A stretch of DNA of 64,000 nucleotides from Paenibacillus faecis (GTDB lineage: Bacteria > Bacillota > Bacilli > Paenibacillales > Paenibacillaceae). Position 1 is the first letter of the stretch. Each line of letters begins with the position of its first letter. The stretch is taken from contig NZ_VSDO01000001.1 of the NCBI RefSeq assembly GCF_008084145.1, positions 1,502,840-1,566,839 on the forward strand, in the 5' to 3' direction. Made by a program: the position numbers and the translations under genes. Positions 9,018-17,484 of this stretch are shown here, piece by piece. The notes under the pieces are model-generated. The model worked only from the letters and a program-made list of their open reading frames with translations. It did not search any database and was not told the DNA's origin.

Positions 9018-9030
9018 TGAAGCGCTTACA
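9018..9030 (-). promoter_or_regulatory. Imperfect cre-like palindrome upstream of the LacI promoter
   Basis: TGTAAGCGCTTCA on the minus strand resembles a cre box one base short and has the palindromic core AAGCGCTT. It lies 8 bp upstream of the -35 box. Function uncertain. Confidence 0.35.
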
Positions 9031-9099
9031 AATTAATACCTAATAAAGCTATATAACAGGTAACAGGTGTGATTCGGCGGGCCAATGCGGTAGGGTGAT

Positions 9100-9346
9100 G
9101 CGATAGTGCAATGCGATAGTGCAATGCGATAGTGCAATGCGATAGTGCAATGCGATAGTGCGATGCGATAGTGCAATGCGATAGTGCAATGCGATAGTGC
9201 AATGCGATAGTGCAATGCGATAGTGCAATGCGATAGTGCAATGCGATAGTACGATGCGATAGTGCAATGCGATAGTGCAATGCGATAGTGCAATGCGATA
9301 GTGCAATGCGATAGTACGATGCGATAGTGCAATGCGATAGTGCGAT
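9100..9346. repeat. 13-bp tandem repeat, 19 exact-register copies
   Basis: The unit GCGATAGTGCAAT repeats without any change of register for 247 bp, followed by a partial copy. The only variation is at positions 9-11 (GTGCGAT or GTACGAT in a few units). Because 13 is not a multiple of three, several minus-strand frames stay open through it, producing HYRIALSHC-type artefact proteins. The array lies ~90 bp upstream of the LacI promoter. Confidence 0.97.
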
Positions 9347-9390
9347 GCGATGTGAAGAGAACCAGAAACACCACGATTCGGCCATCGCCG

Positions 9391-9580
9391 TTTCTAACGG
9401 AAATAATAGCCGCTATTTCGCGCAAAATCACACTTTTAGATTTCTAACGGAAATAATAGCGCCTATTTGGCCTCATTCCCTCCGTAATGACCTCTTTTTG
9501 CCGAAATAGCAGCTATGGCTTCCGTTAGAATTTCTAATCCGCCGTTTTGGACGAAATAGCGGCTATAGTTTCCGTTAGAA
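9391..9580. repeat. Composite repeat unit 1: four 30-nt palindromic elements
   Basis: The 30-nt element TTTCTAACGGAAATAATAGC followed by CGCTATTTCG occurs at 9391-9420 and 9441-9470 (plus) and inverted at 9501-9530 and 9551-9580. Starts are 50 bp apart within each pair, so the block forms two ~80-nt inverted arms. Each element contains the palindrome AATAGCNGCTATT. Confidence 0.9.
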
Positions 9581-9808
9581 TCCTCTGATGAGAGGACGGG
9601 GCGGCCACACTCGCGGCAACACCGGCCAAGAGACCAAGTTGCCCCCTATGAGCGCCAGCATCTTCGGCAGCTACAGCCGCTGCTGGCCAATTGGCCTTAA
9701 ACGGCCACGTCGGCCCGGTCGCATCAGCAACTCCGGCAGAGGAGCCGAACCCATTTTTTTGGCTTTTCGGTTTTTAACGGCCACCGTGGCCACAATCGGC
9801 CATCACCG
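9581..9808. repeat. Composite repeat unit 1: GC-rich half
   Basis: About 228 bp rich in GGCC and CGGC words (GGGGCGGCCACACTCGCGG, CCAATTGGCCTTAAACGGCC), repeated in units 2 and 3 at 9949 and 10365. No convincing gene is present; short frames inside it differ between copies. Confidence 0.85.
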
Positions 9809-9948
9809 TTTCTAACGGAACTAATAGCTGCTATTTCGCGCAAAATCACACTTTTAGATTTCTAACGGAAATAATAGCGCCTATTTGGCCTCATTCCCTC
9901 CGTAATGACCTCTTTTTGCCAAAATAGCAGCTATGGCTTCCGTTAGAA
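9809..9948. repeat. Composite repeat unit 2: three 30-nt elements
   Basis: Elements at 9809-9838 and 9859-9888 (plus) and 9919-9948 (inverted). Compared with units 1 and 3, a ~50-bp block holding the fourth element is missing, which explains the shorter 366-bp period. Confidence 0.9.
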
Positions 9949-10174
9949 TTCTCTGCTGAGTGGTCGGGGCGGCCATACTCGCGGCGGCACCGGCCAAGAG
10001 ACCAAGTTGCCCCTAGCAGCGCCAGCACCTTCGGCAGCTACGGCCGCTGTTGGCCAATTGGCCTTAAACGGCCACGGTGGACCGGTCGCATTAGCAACTC
10101 CGGCAGAGGGCCGAACCCGGTTTTTCGGCTTTTCGGTTTTTAACGGCCGCCGTGGCCACAATCGGCCATCACCG
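9949..10174. repeat. Composite repeat unit 2: GC-rich half
   Basis: About 226 bp closely matching 9581-9808, including the 'GTGGTCGGGGCGGCCA' start and the GGCTTTTCGGTTTTTAACGG end. It carries no supported gene. Confidence 0.85.
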
Positions 10175-10364
10175 TTTCTAACGGAACTAATAGCCGCTAT
10201 TTCGCGCAAAATCACACTTTCGGATTTTTAACGGAAATAATAGCGCCTATTTGGCCTCATTCCCGCCGTAATGACCTCTTTTTGCCGAAATAGCAGCTAT
10301 GGCTTCCGTTAGAATTTCTAATCCGCCGTTTTGGACGAAATAGCGGCTATAGTTTCCGTTAGAA
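10175..10364. repeat. Composite repeat unit 3: four 30-nt elements
   Basis: Elements at 10175-10204 and 10225-10254 (plus) and 10285-10314 and 10335-10364 (inverted), with the same 50-bp spacing as unit 1. Confidence 0.9.
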
Positions 10365-10690
10365 TCCTCTGCTGAGTGGTCGGGGCGGCCACACTCGCGG
10401 CGGCACCGGCCAAGAGACCAAGTTGCCCCTAGCAGCGCCAGCACCTTCGGCAGCTACGGCCGCTGTTGGCCAATTGGCCTTAAACGGCCGCGGTGGCCCG
10501 GTCGCATCAGCAACTCCGACGGCTAGTGCCAAGGTCGGCCCAAAACGGCCAGGGTGCCCGATATCATCAGCACCTTCAACAACTGCGGTCGAAGGTGCCC
10601 AGTCGCCCCAACACAGCCGCGGTGACCAGGGATCATCAGCACCCTCGACGGCCAAGGCCAAGTTTGCCTAGTCATCATCCTAGTCGGCCA
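10365..10690. repeat. Composite repeat unit 3: GC-rich half and degenerate tail
   Basis: The first ~150 bp match the GC-rich half of units 1 and 2. From ~10540 the sequence decays into shorter repeats around ATCATCAGCACC (near 10563 and 10625). It ends 27 bp before the stop codon of the PQQ-propeller gene. No supported gene. Confidence 0.75.
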
Positions 10691-10716
10691 CATTGTGCGC
10701 AATCGCCACGGGACGG

Positions 10717-13152
10717 CTATCGCTCCCCGACCTTCTCCAGCGCCTTGGCATCGAAACGGAGGAAGCCACCGTTGGCCGTGCCGACGTAAATGTCGTCGCC
10801 CGACCGGTTCAGCGTTCCGTTCCGGGTTTCGTGATCGCGCAACTCCGCGTAACCGGTTTTTACGTCGGCCACGCGGCCCAACAGTTTCCCGGTCTTCTTG
10901 TCGAGTATCAGCAGATCCTGGCCGAACGGGTACAGAAGCGTCTGCTCCAACACCATGAAGCTGCCCGCCGCCAAAGCGGACAAATCCGCCGCCTCAGAAG
11001 CGCTGTTCGGCATAATCCACAGCATTTTACCGGTTTTTGCCTCCACAGCCGCCGGTAATCCATTGATCGTCAGGTAGAGGATATCTCCCTCCAGTTCGCC
11101 CTTGCTGCCTTTGCCGGAGATTCGCCATAGCTCCTTCCCCGCGTCGGCATCGTACCACTTCGTTTCGAACGAGGTCGCTCCCCAATAATCGGCGCTGTCC
11201 AACGGGTGTTGGACCAGCAAATAGCGGCCGCCCGCCAGCTCTTCAAAACGTTCTCCGGGCACCACCGGATATTCGGCCTGCACTTTGCCCGTCGAAAGGT
11301 CCAGCCTCTTCCAGCTGTCGCCGATCAAAATCCAGCGTCTGTCCGGGTCCGGTCCGGTGAACGGATCGATTCTGGGGCCTCCCGCAAAATAAGGATCTGC
11401 GGAGTAATCGTGCGCCTGTCCTCCTTCCGACTCGATCGACCAGGCCGTTGCGCCGCTTTCCGGATCCAGCGCCCGCAGCTTTGCTCCCTCCCCGATCAGC
11501 ACGTAAGGGTCCGCTGCGCCGCAGTTCAGCACTCGCACCCCTTCGCCAAACGTGGACTCCCACCGGGTTCGTCCGTTTCGAGCGTCCAGCACGCTCAGCT
11601 TCGTGCTCGTCTTCCGCTGAACGTCTCTGGAATCGTTCCGGGTTGTAACCAGGATGACGGCATCCCGTGCCGCCCACATGTCCATCTGGTTATCCTCCCC
11701 GAACCGCTGTTCCCACAGCACTTCGCCGTCGGACAACCTTACCCGGCGAATCCGGTTGTCGTACTGCTTCTCCTCGGGAGTGTAAGAGGTGAATACAGTG
11801 GCCTCCTCCCCGGAAGGATCCAGGTACGCTTGTAACCGGCCATATCCGGCGTTAATCTGCCAGCGCGTCTTCCCGTTTTCCTTATCAACGGCATACAGGG
11901 AAGCGTCATAGTGATCACCGCTGAATCCGCCGTCGTCCCCGTTGAGCAGCAGGACTTCTTTTCCCGCTCCAAGGAGATAGGTATAGGCCAACGTGCCTGA
12001 ATTTCTCCACTCCGGCTGCACTTCCCGCGTTTGAGGGAGCGAAGTTACGGTATAATCCTGGGTAAAAAGATAATCATCCCCCGCGAACGGGCGGCTTGTA
12101 TACCGATCCGAGCCGGGAAATACCCAGCGGGCGGCCGCCAGTTTGCCGGCCGGAGTAAACGTGACCAGTAAATGGGCGTCTTCCCGTTCATACCGCCAAC
12201 TGGAGCCCAAAGTGATCGGCTTTCCGCCTTCTTTTTGCAGATTTCCGGAAACTTCCGTCAGCTTCGGATCTCCCAGCCATTTTTTCACCTTGGCGGCATC
12301 GTCTCCCGGTTTCAGCACCTGCAAGATCAAGCTTTGCAGCGTGTCAAGGTCCGGGACTGTACCCGGGCCTTCCTCCTTCAAGAGAGGCAGCGGAACGGCT
12401 GTCGTCTGGGCCACGTCCTTATCGCGAACCCAAAGCATAGCCGGACGATAGGCCTCATACGCATCTTCCGCATACCAAACCGCGGGGGGAACGATAACGC
12501 CGTACCAATCCTTCCACCGCGCGACAGCCACAAAGGTGTCGTCTCCGGTTCCGCTTCCGGTTTTCCATCGGGCCTTGCTGCGCGGTGTCAGCGAAAGCTC
12601 GCCTTCTTTGCGCAGCGTTACATACATCGGTTCGATCGATTCGGTGCTCCCGGCGGCTTCGGAAATATACCATTGCGGGATCCAAAGGGTTCCCCGTTCA
12701 TAAGTATGGAACGACAGCATTTCGCCGGAAACGGACGAAATCATAAACTTTTCTCCCGGCTCGCCTATATAAGTGGCGTTCATTTGCCGAAGATCGGTAC
12801 CGCTATGGACCGCCCTGGAAAAAAGCGGACTCTGAAAACGTATTTCCATCATATCCCCAGGTTTGGGAAGAGTTTTAAGCCACAGCCATTCGGAAGAGGC
12901 GGATTCTCCACTTGTTGGCGGCTTGGATACGGCCAAGCCTTCCCCGTTCTTCGTCGGCTGTCCCGCCAAGAAATCCGGAAGGCCGCTCACCGCTTCGTTC
13001 AGCGCGGCTGCCGCAACCGGGGCCGAAGCTGAAGCCGTTAATGCGGGAACTGTCCCGCCGACCAGACAAATCAGGGCCAAACTTCCCTTGATTCCATGGA
13101 TTAAAGAAAAGCCCGGCCGCTTTCCCGCCGGGGGTTGCTTTGGTTTTGCCAC
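10717..13152 (-). CDS. Secreted PQQ-like beta-propeller protein
   Basis: A protein of 811 aa with a basic N-terminus and a hydrophobic export segment at residues ~20-48 (GIKGSLALICLVGGTVPALT). The first half (to ~residue 400) is of unknown fold. The second half carries repeated blades with SLYAVDKENGKTRWQ, KLSVLDARNGRTRWES and AVEAKTGKMLWIMP, typical of PQQ/YVTN-like propellers that bind partners rather than PQQ in such proteins. GTG at 13152 is preferred because AAAAGGGGG precedes it; the in-frame ATG at 13197 has no RBS. Role unknown; possibly cell-surface sensing or envelope assembly. Its 3' end abuts the repeat island. Confidence 0.8.
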   Translation of the reverse strand: MAKPKQPPAGKRPGFSLIHGIKGSLALICLVGGTVPALTASASAPVAAAALNEAVSGLPDFLAGQPTKNGEGLAVSKPPTSGESASSEWLWLKTLPKPGDMMEIRFQSPLFSRAVHSGTDLRQMNATYIGEPGEKFMISSVSGEMLSFHTYERGTLWIPQWYISEAAGSTESIEPMYVTLRKEGELSLTPRSKARWKTGSGTGDDTFVAVARWKDWYGVIVPPAVWYAEDAYEAYRPAMLWVRDKDVAQTTAVPLPLLKEEGPGTVPDLDTLQSLILQVLKPGDDAAKVKKWLGDPKLTEVSGNLQKEGGKPITLGSSWRYEREDAHLLVTFTPAGKLAAARWVFPGSDRYTSRPFAGDDYLFTQDYTVTSLPQTREVQPEWRNSGTLAYTYLLGAGKEVLLLNGDDGGFSGDHYDASLYAVDKENGKTRWQINAGYGRLQAYLDPSGEEATVFTSYTPEEKQYDNRIRRVRLSDGEVLWEQRFGEDNQMDMWAARDAVILVTTRNDSRDVQRKTSTKLSVLDARNGRTRWESTFGEGVRVLNCGAADPYVLIGEGAKLRALDPESGATAWSIESEGGQAHDYSADPYFAGGPRIDPFTGPDPDRRWILIGDSWKRLDLSTGKVQAEYPVVPGERFEELAGGRYLLVQHPLDSADYWGATSFETKWYDADAGKELWRISGKGSKGELEGDILYLTINGLPAAVEAKTGKMLWIMPNSASEAADLSALAAGSFMVLEQTLLYPFGQDLLILDKKTGKLLGRVADVKTGYAELRDHETRNGTLNRSGDDIYVGTANGGFLRFDAKALEKVGER

Positions 13153-13253
13153 TTCGGGTATCCCCCTTTTTTCCTGTCTATACCATTTTAGACGCATATC
13201 ATGGAAAAAAGTTCTACGCTCCGCAGGCCTTCCCTACTCGCCCCGGTTCCAAC

Positions 13254-14186
13254 TTACTGGACCTGCATGGTCTTATTGCGGGACCGCTTGGGCAGCCCGA
13301 TCAGCACCATTCCACAAACGACCATTCCCCCGCCGGCAGCCTGCCACAGATCGATACGTTCCCCCAGCAAAACGAGCGCCAATACCATCGAGGTCAAGGG
13401 CATCATGCCGGAATAAGCGGCGGCGGTAAAGGCGGAAGAGCGCCGGATCCCCGCATACCAGCAAATAAAAGCCAGCGCCGTCACGACCCATCCGTACCAC
13501 AACAGCGCGAGCCAGCCGGTTAAATCGAGGGTCGACAAGGCGGCAAACGGCCGTTCTCCCAGAGCCGGGACCAGGGAAACCATAAAGGCTGCTGCCGTAA
13601 CGAGCGTCGTCTGGGCGACGGGGTCCACGGCTGCTTTCGGCTTCTTCCCCTCGCGGCTGGCGGCGCGAGAAAATATATTGAATAAGGACTCGCTTGCCGC
13701 CGCCCCGAGTACGAGCAGGTTTCCGGCCAGATGGCTGGCGGCCAGCGGATTCCCTACCCCCGGTTCTCCCTGAATCAGCAAAATCCCCCCGACCGTACTG
13801 CCGATCCCGACCGCGACTTTGGCATTCAGGGATTCTCTAAGCAGCACCCAGGCCAACAAGGCGGTGATCGCCGGCGCCGTTCCGGTTAACAGCCCGGCCT
13901 CCCCGGCGCTCGTATAGTCGAGGCCGGTCAACAGCAGCGCGCGGAACAGAAAGATCCCGAAGCAGGCCTGCAGCGCAACCATGCCCCACTCGCTCCACCC
14001 CATCTGCCGGATGGCCTGTCCCAAACGTTTTCCATACACCGGAACCAGCACGCCCAGCCCCAACAGCAAACTGACCGACGTGATGGTAAAAGCCCCCAAC
14101 CCCGCGGCGAAACGGGCCGAGACCACGGATGTTCCGGCAAGAGTAAAGGCGAGAAGCAGGTAGATTTCTCCTTGTTTTTGTTTCAT
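13254..14186 (-). CDS. EamA-family (DMT superfamily) transporter
   Basis: A 310-aa integral membrane protein with about ten predicted helices in two EamA repeats (residues ~5-140 and ~155-300), each with the usual family features such as LLTGTAPAITALLAWVLLRE near the end of repeat 1. The family mostly exports amino acids, nucleosides or other small metabolites. It is divergent from a MocR-type regulator; its own promoter (-35 TTGGAA, 16 bp, -10 TATGAT) is overlapped by an inverted repeat, so the MocR protein very likely controls it. RBS AGGAGGG. Substrate unknown. Confidence 0.9.
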   Translation of the reverse strand: MKQKQGEIYLLLAFTLAGTSVVSARFAAGLGAFTITSVSLLLGLGVLVPVYGKRLGQAIRQMGWSEWGMVALQACFGIFLFRALLLTGLDYTSAGEAGLLTGTAPAITALLAWVLLRESLNAKVAVGIGSTVGGILLIQGEPGVGNPLAASHLAGNLLVLGAAASESLFNIFSRAASREGKKPKAAVDPVAQTTLVTAAAFMVSLVPALGERPFAALSTLDLTGWLALLWYGWVVTALAFICWYAGIRRSSAFTAAAYSGMMPLTSMVLALVLLGERIDLWQAAGGGMVVCGMVLIGLPKRSRNKTMQVQ

Positions 14187-14201
14187 GCGAACCCTCCTGT
14201 T

Positions 14202-14263
14202 TTGTCACTTGCGAAAACGGCATGATATAATCATAGCCAATTACTGGACCGTTCCAAGGTCCA
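14202..14263. promoter_or_regulatory. Divergent promoters and operator between EamA and MocR genes
   Basis: Plus-strand promoter: TTGTCA (14202-14207), 18 bp, TATAAT (14226-14231), reading into the MocR gene. Minus-strand promoter: TTGGAA (14252-14257), 16 bp, TATGAT (14230-14235), reading into the EamA gene. The inverted repeat TGGACC-N7-GGTCCA (14245-14263) covers the minus-strand -35 box and lies just downstream of the plus-strand start, a fitting operator position for controlling both genes. Confidence 0.65.
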
Positions 14264-14317
14264 TTTCAGTATGAATTTGACCAGACCAGTTGGCCGTAAA
14301 AAAAGAGGAGGGTTACC

Positions 14318-15793
14318 ATGTGGGGCATTGAGCTTCAGCGCGAATCCGGCAGCGGGATACCGCTGTCGCGGCAAATTTATCAGCAGATCAGCCGTTCCAT
14401 TCTTGACGGCGTTATCCCGCCCTATGAAGCGCTGCCGTCGACCCGCGAGCTAGCCCGAACGCTCGGCGTGTCCCGGCACACGGTTAGCGAGGCCTACGAC
14501 ATGCTGCTGGCGGAGGGCTATGTCTGCAGCCGCCAAGGGGCGCCGACCCGCGTAGTGGACGGCCTGCGTCTGGAGCGTGCTGCCGGCGGCCCCGCCCGGG
14601 ATGAGGACGGGACCTATACGCAGGCAGGCGTCGGGGCGGAGACGGCCGTTGGCGGCTACGCGGCGGATTTCAAGACGGGACAGCCCGATCTTCGGCGATT
14701 TCCCAAGTATGTATGGACCCGGCTGCAATCGGAGGCGTTTTCGCAGCTTGCGTTGGAGGGGCTCGGCTACGGCAGTCCGGACGGCTATGAGCCGCTGCGG
14801 AAAGAGATCGCGGCCTGGCTGTTTCGGAGCCGGGGCATCCGGGTGCCGGCCGGGCATATTTTTGTGACGGCGGGGGCTACCCAGGCCCTGAATCTTCTGG
14901 CGGATTTGCTTCACCGCGAGGGCAAAGAATTCGTGATTGAGGACCCCTGCCATCCCGGGATTTTGAATCTGCTCCGCAACCGGGGATTCAAGTACCGCCC
15001 GGCTCCGGTGGATGAGCACGGCCTGGTCGTGGAGGGCGCTGAGGCGCTCTTCCGGCACGAAAGCGGAAACGGCGATGGCGGCGGCATTTCCGCGGTATAC
15101 GTTACGCCCTCCCACCAATTCCCGCTGGGCGGCATCCTGCCGGCCAACCGGCGGATTGCGCTGCTCCGGCTGGCCCGGGAGAACTCTTTTTACGTCATCG
15201 AGGACGATTATGATTGCGAGTTCCGGTATGGGGGAGCCCCGATCACGCCGCTGTACGCATTGGATGCCGAGCGGGTCATCTATGTCGGAACCTTCAGCAA
15301 GACGGTGTTCCCGTCGCTCCGCCTCGGTTTCGCCATCCTGCCCGAGCCCCTGCACCAGCGGTGGAGGTTCTTGCGCATGTACGCGGATGTCCAATGCCCG
15401 ATCGTGGAGCAGGCCGCTTTGGCCGAATTTTTGCGCACGCGAAAAATGGACCGCCACGTCAGCCGTCTGCGCAAAATCTACGGACGGCGGCGCGAGGCCC
15501 TGTTGGAGGCGGTGAAGCGCCGTTTTGGCCGGGCCGTCCTCCGGGTGTGGGGCGACAACGCCGGCCTGCATCTGGCGCTGCAGTTCGCCGAGGGGAGATA
15601 CGGCAAGGATTTTTCCAGGAAGGCTCGGAAGGAAGGGATTCGCCTCTCTTCGGTCAACCAATATTCGATTGCCCGCCGCGACCAACATATGGACAAACTC
15701 CTGCTCGGCTATGGCCATCTGGAGCCCGAGGAAATCCGTTCGGGGATCGACCGTTTACATGATTTCTGGCATCGCGGTTTGCCCTGGATCTAA
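14318..15793 (+). CDS. MocR/PdxR-type GntR regulator with aminotransferase domain
   Basis: A 491-aa cytoplasmic regulator. Residues ~1-80 are a GntR winged helix (ALPSTRELARTLGVSRHTV), then a variable linker, then a fold-type I aminotransferase-like domain from ~residue 110. The PLP-binding lysine is in YVGTFSKTVFPSLRLGF (Lys328). Family members sense PLP or amino-acid-PLP adducts and usually act on a divergent neighbour, here the EamA transporter. ATG has a strong GAGGAGGG RBS. The gene overlaps tgl tail-to-tail by four bases. Confidence 0.92.
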   Translation: MWGIELQRESGSGIPLSRQIYQQISRSILDGVIPPYEALPSTRELARTLGVSRHTVSEAYDMLLAEGYVCSRQGAPTRVVDGLRLERAAGGPARDEDGTYTQAGVGAETAVGGYAADFKTGQPDLRRFPKYVWTRLQSEAFSQLALEGLGYGSPDGYEPLRKEIAAWLFRSRGIRVPAGHIFVTAGATQALNLLADLLHREGKEFVIEDPCHPGILNLLRNRGFKYRPAPVDEHGLVVEGAEALFRHESGNGDGGGISAVYVTPSHQFPLGGILPANRRIALLRLARENSFYVIEDDYDCEFRYGGAPITPLYALDAERVIYVGTFSKTVFPSLRLGFAILPEPLHQRWRFLRMYADVQCPIVEQAALAEFLRTRKMDRHVSRLRKIYGRRREALLEAVKRRFGRAVLRVWGDNAGLHLALQFAEGRYGKDFSRKARKEGIRLSSVNQYSIARRDQHMDKLLLGYGHLEPEEIRSGIDRLHDFWHRGLPWI

Positions 15794-16560
15794 AGGGAGT
15801 ACAGCCTGCTGCCGATGCGGGCCGACACGTTGCTCAGCCCTAAAGTATAGGCATAGTCCAGCGTCTCCACCTGGTCCAATCGATAGGCGGAAACCGTGCT
15901 TCCCGGTCTTCTTTTGGTATTGAGCTCGGCGATGATCTCCGCCCCGGAGCGGAGTCCCATGCCGTGGGCGAAATAATTTCCGTCCGGCAGCAAAATCCCG
16001 TTCTCCCCGCGCCACTCGGGCGTGTTCGGATCGAAATCGGGGTTTTTGAAATAGACGACATCGCCCGGAAACGCCTCTCCGCCGGGAACGGAAATAATGC
16101 GCAGGTCGCTGTCATATTTCCAATCGTACAACAGCAATCCGCCAAAATAAGCATTAAACGCCGGTTCCCCGATGGCCTCCAGCACCCCCTTGTACAGAGC
16201 AATGACCATAGCGGTAGCGCATTCGAACGCATACGCCCACCCGTTGCGATAAATGTCGCGGATCCCCTCCGCAGGGGTTACATCGTTACGCAGGCGGAAA
16301 CCGCCGTTATCCAACCGGGTCCAATACCTCTCGTTGCACCGGGAATTCGCGAACGTGGAGAATCGCGCGCCGCTACGGTAGAGACCTACGGCCGCCTCCA
16401 CGATCCGGCTCCGCGTCCTGAGTTCAAATTCCAGCACCTGGACGGAACGATACGGATACGTCACCGGGCTGGCCTGTTTAAGGCGGAGAATTTCACGCTC
16501 CGTACCGCTAAGCTCCAATCCGTCCACCTGTTCCATTTCCCCGGGGGGAAGAAGAATCAT
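15790..16560 (-). CDS. tgl: Protein-glutamine gamma-glutamyltransferase (spore coat Tgl)
   Basis: A 256-aa homologue of Bacillus Tgl, which cross-links spore coat proteins by forming epsilon-(gamma-glutamyl)lysine bonds. The active-site region WAYAFECATAMVIALYKG is intact with catalytic Cys114. Start ATG at 16560 is chosen for its GAGGTGA RBS and match to the usual Tgl N-terminus; the frame continues to 16617 without better signals. Its presence implies an endospore-forming host. Monocistronic and convergent with the MocR gene. Confidence 0.93.
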   Translation of the reverse strand: MILLPPGEMEQVDGLELSGTEREILRLKQASPVTYPYRSVQVLEFELRTRSRIVEAAVGLYRSGARFSTFANSRCNERYWTRLDNGGFRLRNDVTPAEGIRDIYRNGWAYAFECATAMVIALYKGVLEAIGEPAFNAYFGGLLLYDWKYDSDLRIISVPGGEAFPGDVVYFKNPDFDPNTPEWRGENGILLPDGNYFAHGMGLRSGAEIIAELNTKRRPGSTVSAYRLDQVETLDYAYTLGLSNVSARIGSRLYSL

Positions 16561-16776
16561 GTCTGTCACCTCGTTTATCGCCGGACACCGAGCTTTCTTC
16601 GCTCCGGCAAATTTCACTGCATTTATTCCCTTGGGCTATTGTACGCTCATGAGGTGGAATGCGTGAATGGATGGGTAAGGCAGGCGGTATTGCGCACAGC
16701 CAAACAAAAAGCCAGCCCCTTGCATCCCCATTTCACACGATTGGCGGCTGCTTGGACTGACTTTGAGAAAATGAAA

Positions 16777-17472
16777 TTACAAAAAATCGACCGGATGCGC
16801 GTTAAGCTTCCACTTTTGATTTTCATAGATAAACGGCACCTGAATCAACCGCGACTCCCCTTCGGCTTCCGGCACATCGTATTCGAAAACTTTGGTGCTG
16901 CCTTTGTCCTCGACCACCCGGGACAGCTTCGCTTTCTCTCAATCGGTCAGAGCGCTGACATCATAAGGCATATATGCGAGCTTCCCGTCTTTCTCCACCA
17001 CTGTATCCGAATCGACCCATTCCGTAATCAGGGCATCGGCATATGAAGGCTCGAGATATTCCTTTATCTTGTCCTTGGTGTTCATGTCATCGCAGAAAAA
17101 ATAGTACCCCAGCGGATCGTCCCCAATCTGGCGCTCTTCCAGCGGCTTGCACTTCTTACCGCCATCATAGAAAACCGTGAAGAAACGGGTAACCCCTTCA
17201 TCCCGTAATTTTAGCGCCGCTTCTCCATCGAGCGGGGGAATCACGTCATCTCCCTCATCGTCCGTCCCCCAGCCCATCTCGTCCTCGGGGGTTACCAGAA
17301 GTTCGGAGGGATCTTTCTGGTCGGCGGTGTTTTCCTGCGTTTCACCTTTTTGTCCGTTGCTTGGGCCCGCGTTTGGAACGGCACTTTTGGAGCTGCAGCC
17401 CACGGCGGCCAAGAGTAAAATCATTACCGCTACAATCTGTAACCAAAATCGAGCTTGTTTCAATTTAAGCAC
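16777..17472 (-). pseudogene. Lipoprotein gene interrupted by an in-frame TGA
   Basis: GTG start, signal peptide with lipobox AAVGC (Cys26), then an acidic secreted domain. The frame meets TGA at 16939-16941 after 177 codons, but the same frame continues for 53 more sense codons (EKAKLSRVVEDKG... to ...KLNAHPVDFL) before TAA at 16777-16779. The continuation has coding-like composition and ends like a natural C-terminus, so the TGA looks like a recent nonsense mutation or, less likely, a readthrough stop. No domain name recognised. It is the last gene of the T7SS-associated lipoprotein run. Confidence 0.75.
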
Positions 17473-17484
17473 TCCAGTCTTCTT

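Noticed and set aside
9026..9431. Three overlapping minus-strand frames encoding HYRIALSHC-type repeat proteins
   Set aside because: They are the 13-bp satellite read in several frames; no RBS, no codon bias, and every frame gives a similar repeat.
9391..10364. CRISPR-like look of 30-nt repeats at 50-bp spacing
   Set aside because: Elements occur in both orientations, only two per run, the spacers are the same between units, and no cas genes are present.
9588..10789. Several short plus- and minus-strand frames rich in Ala, Pro and Gly in the repeat island
   Set aside because: They lie in the GC-rich repeat halves, differ in frame between copies, and lack RBSs.
14450..15718. 422-codon minus-strand frame opposite the MocR gene
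   Set aside because: Antisense to an intact GntR/aminotransferase protein.
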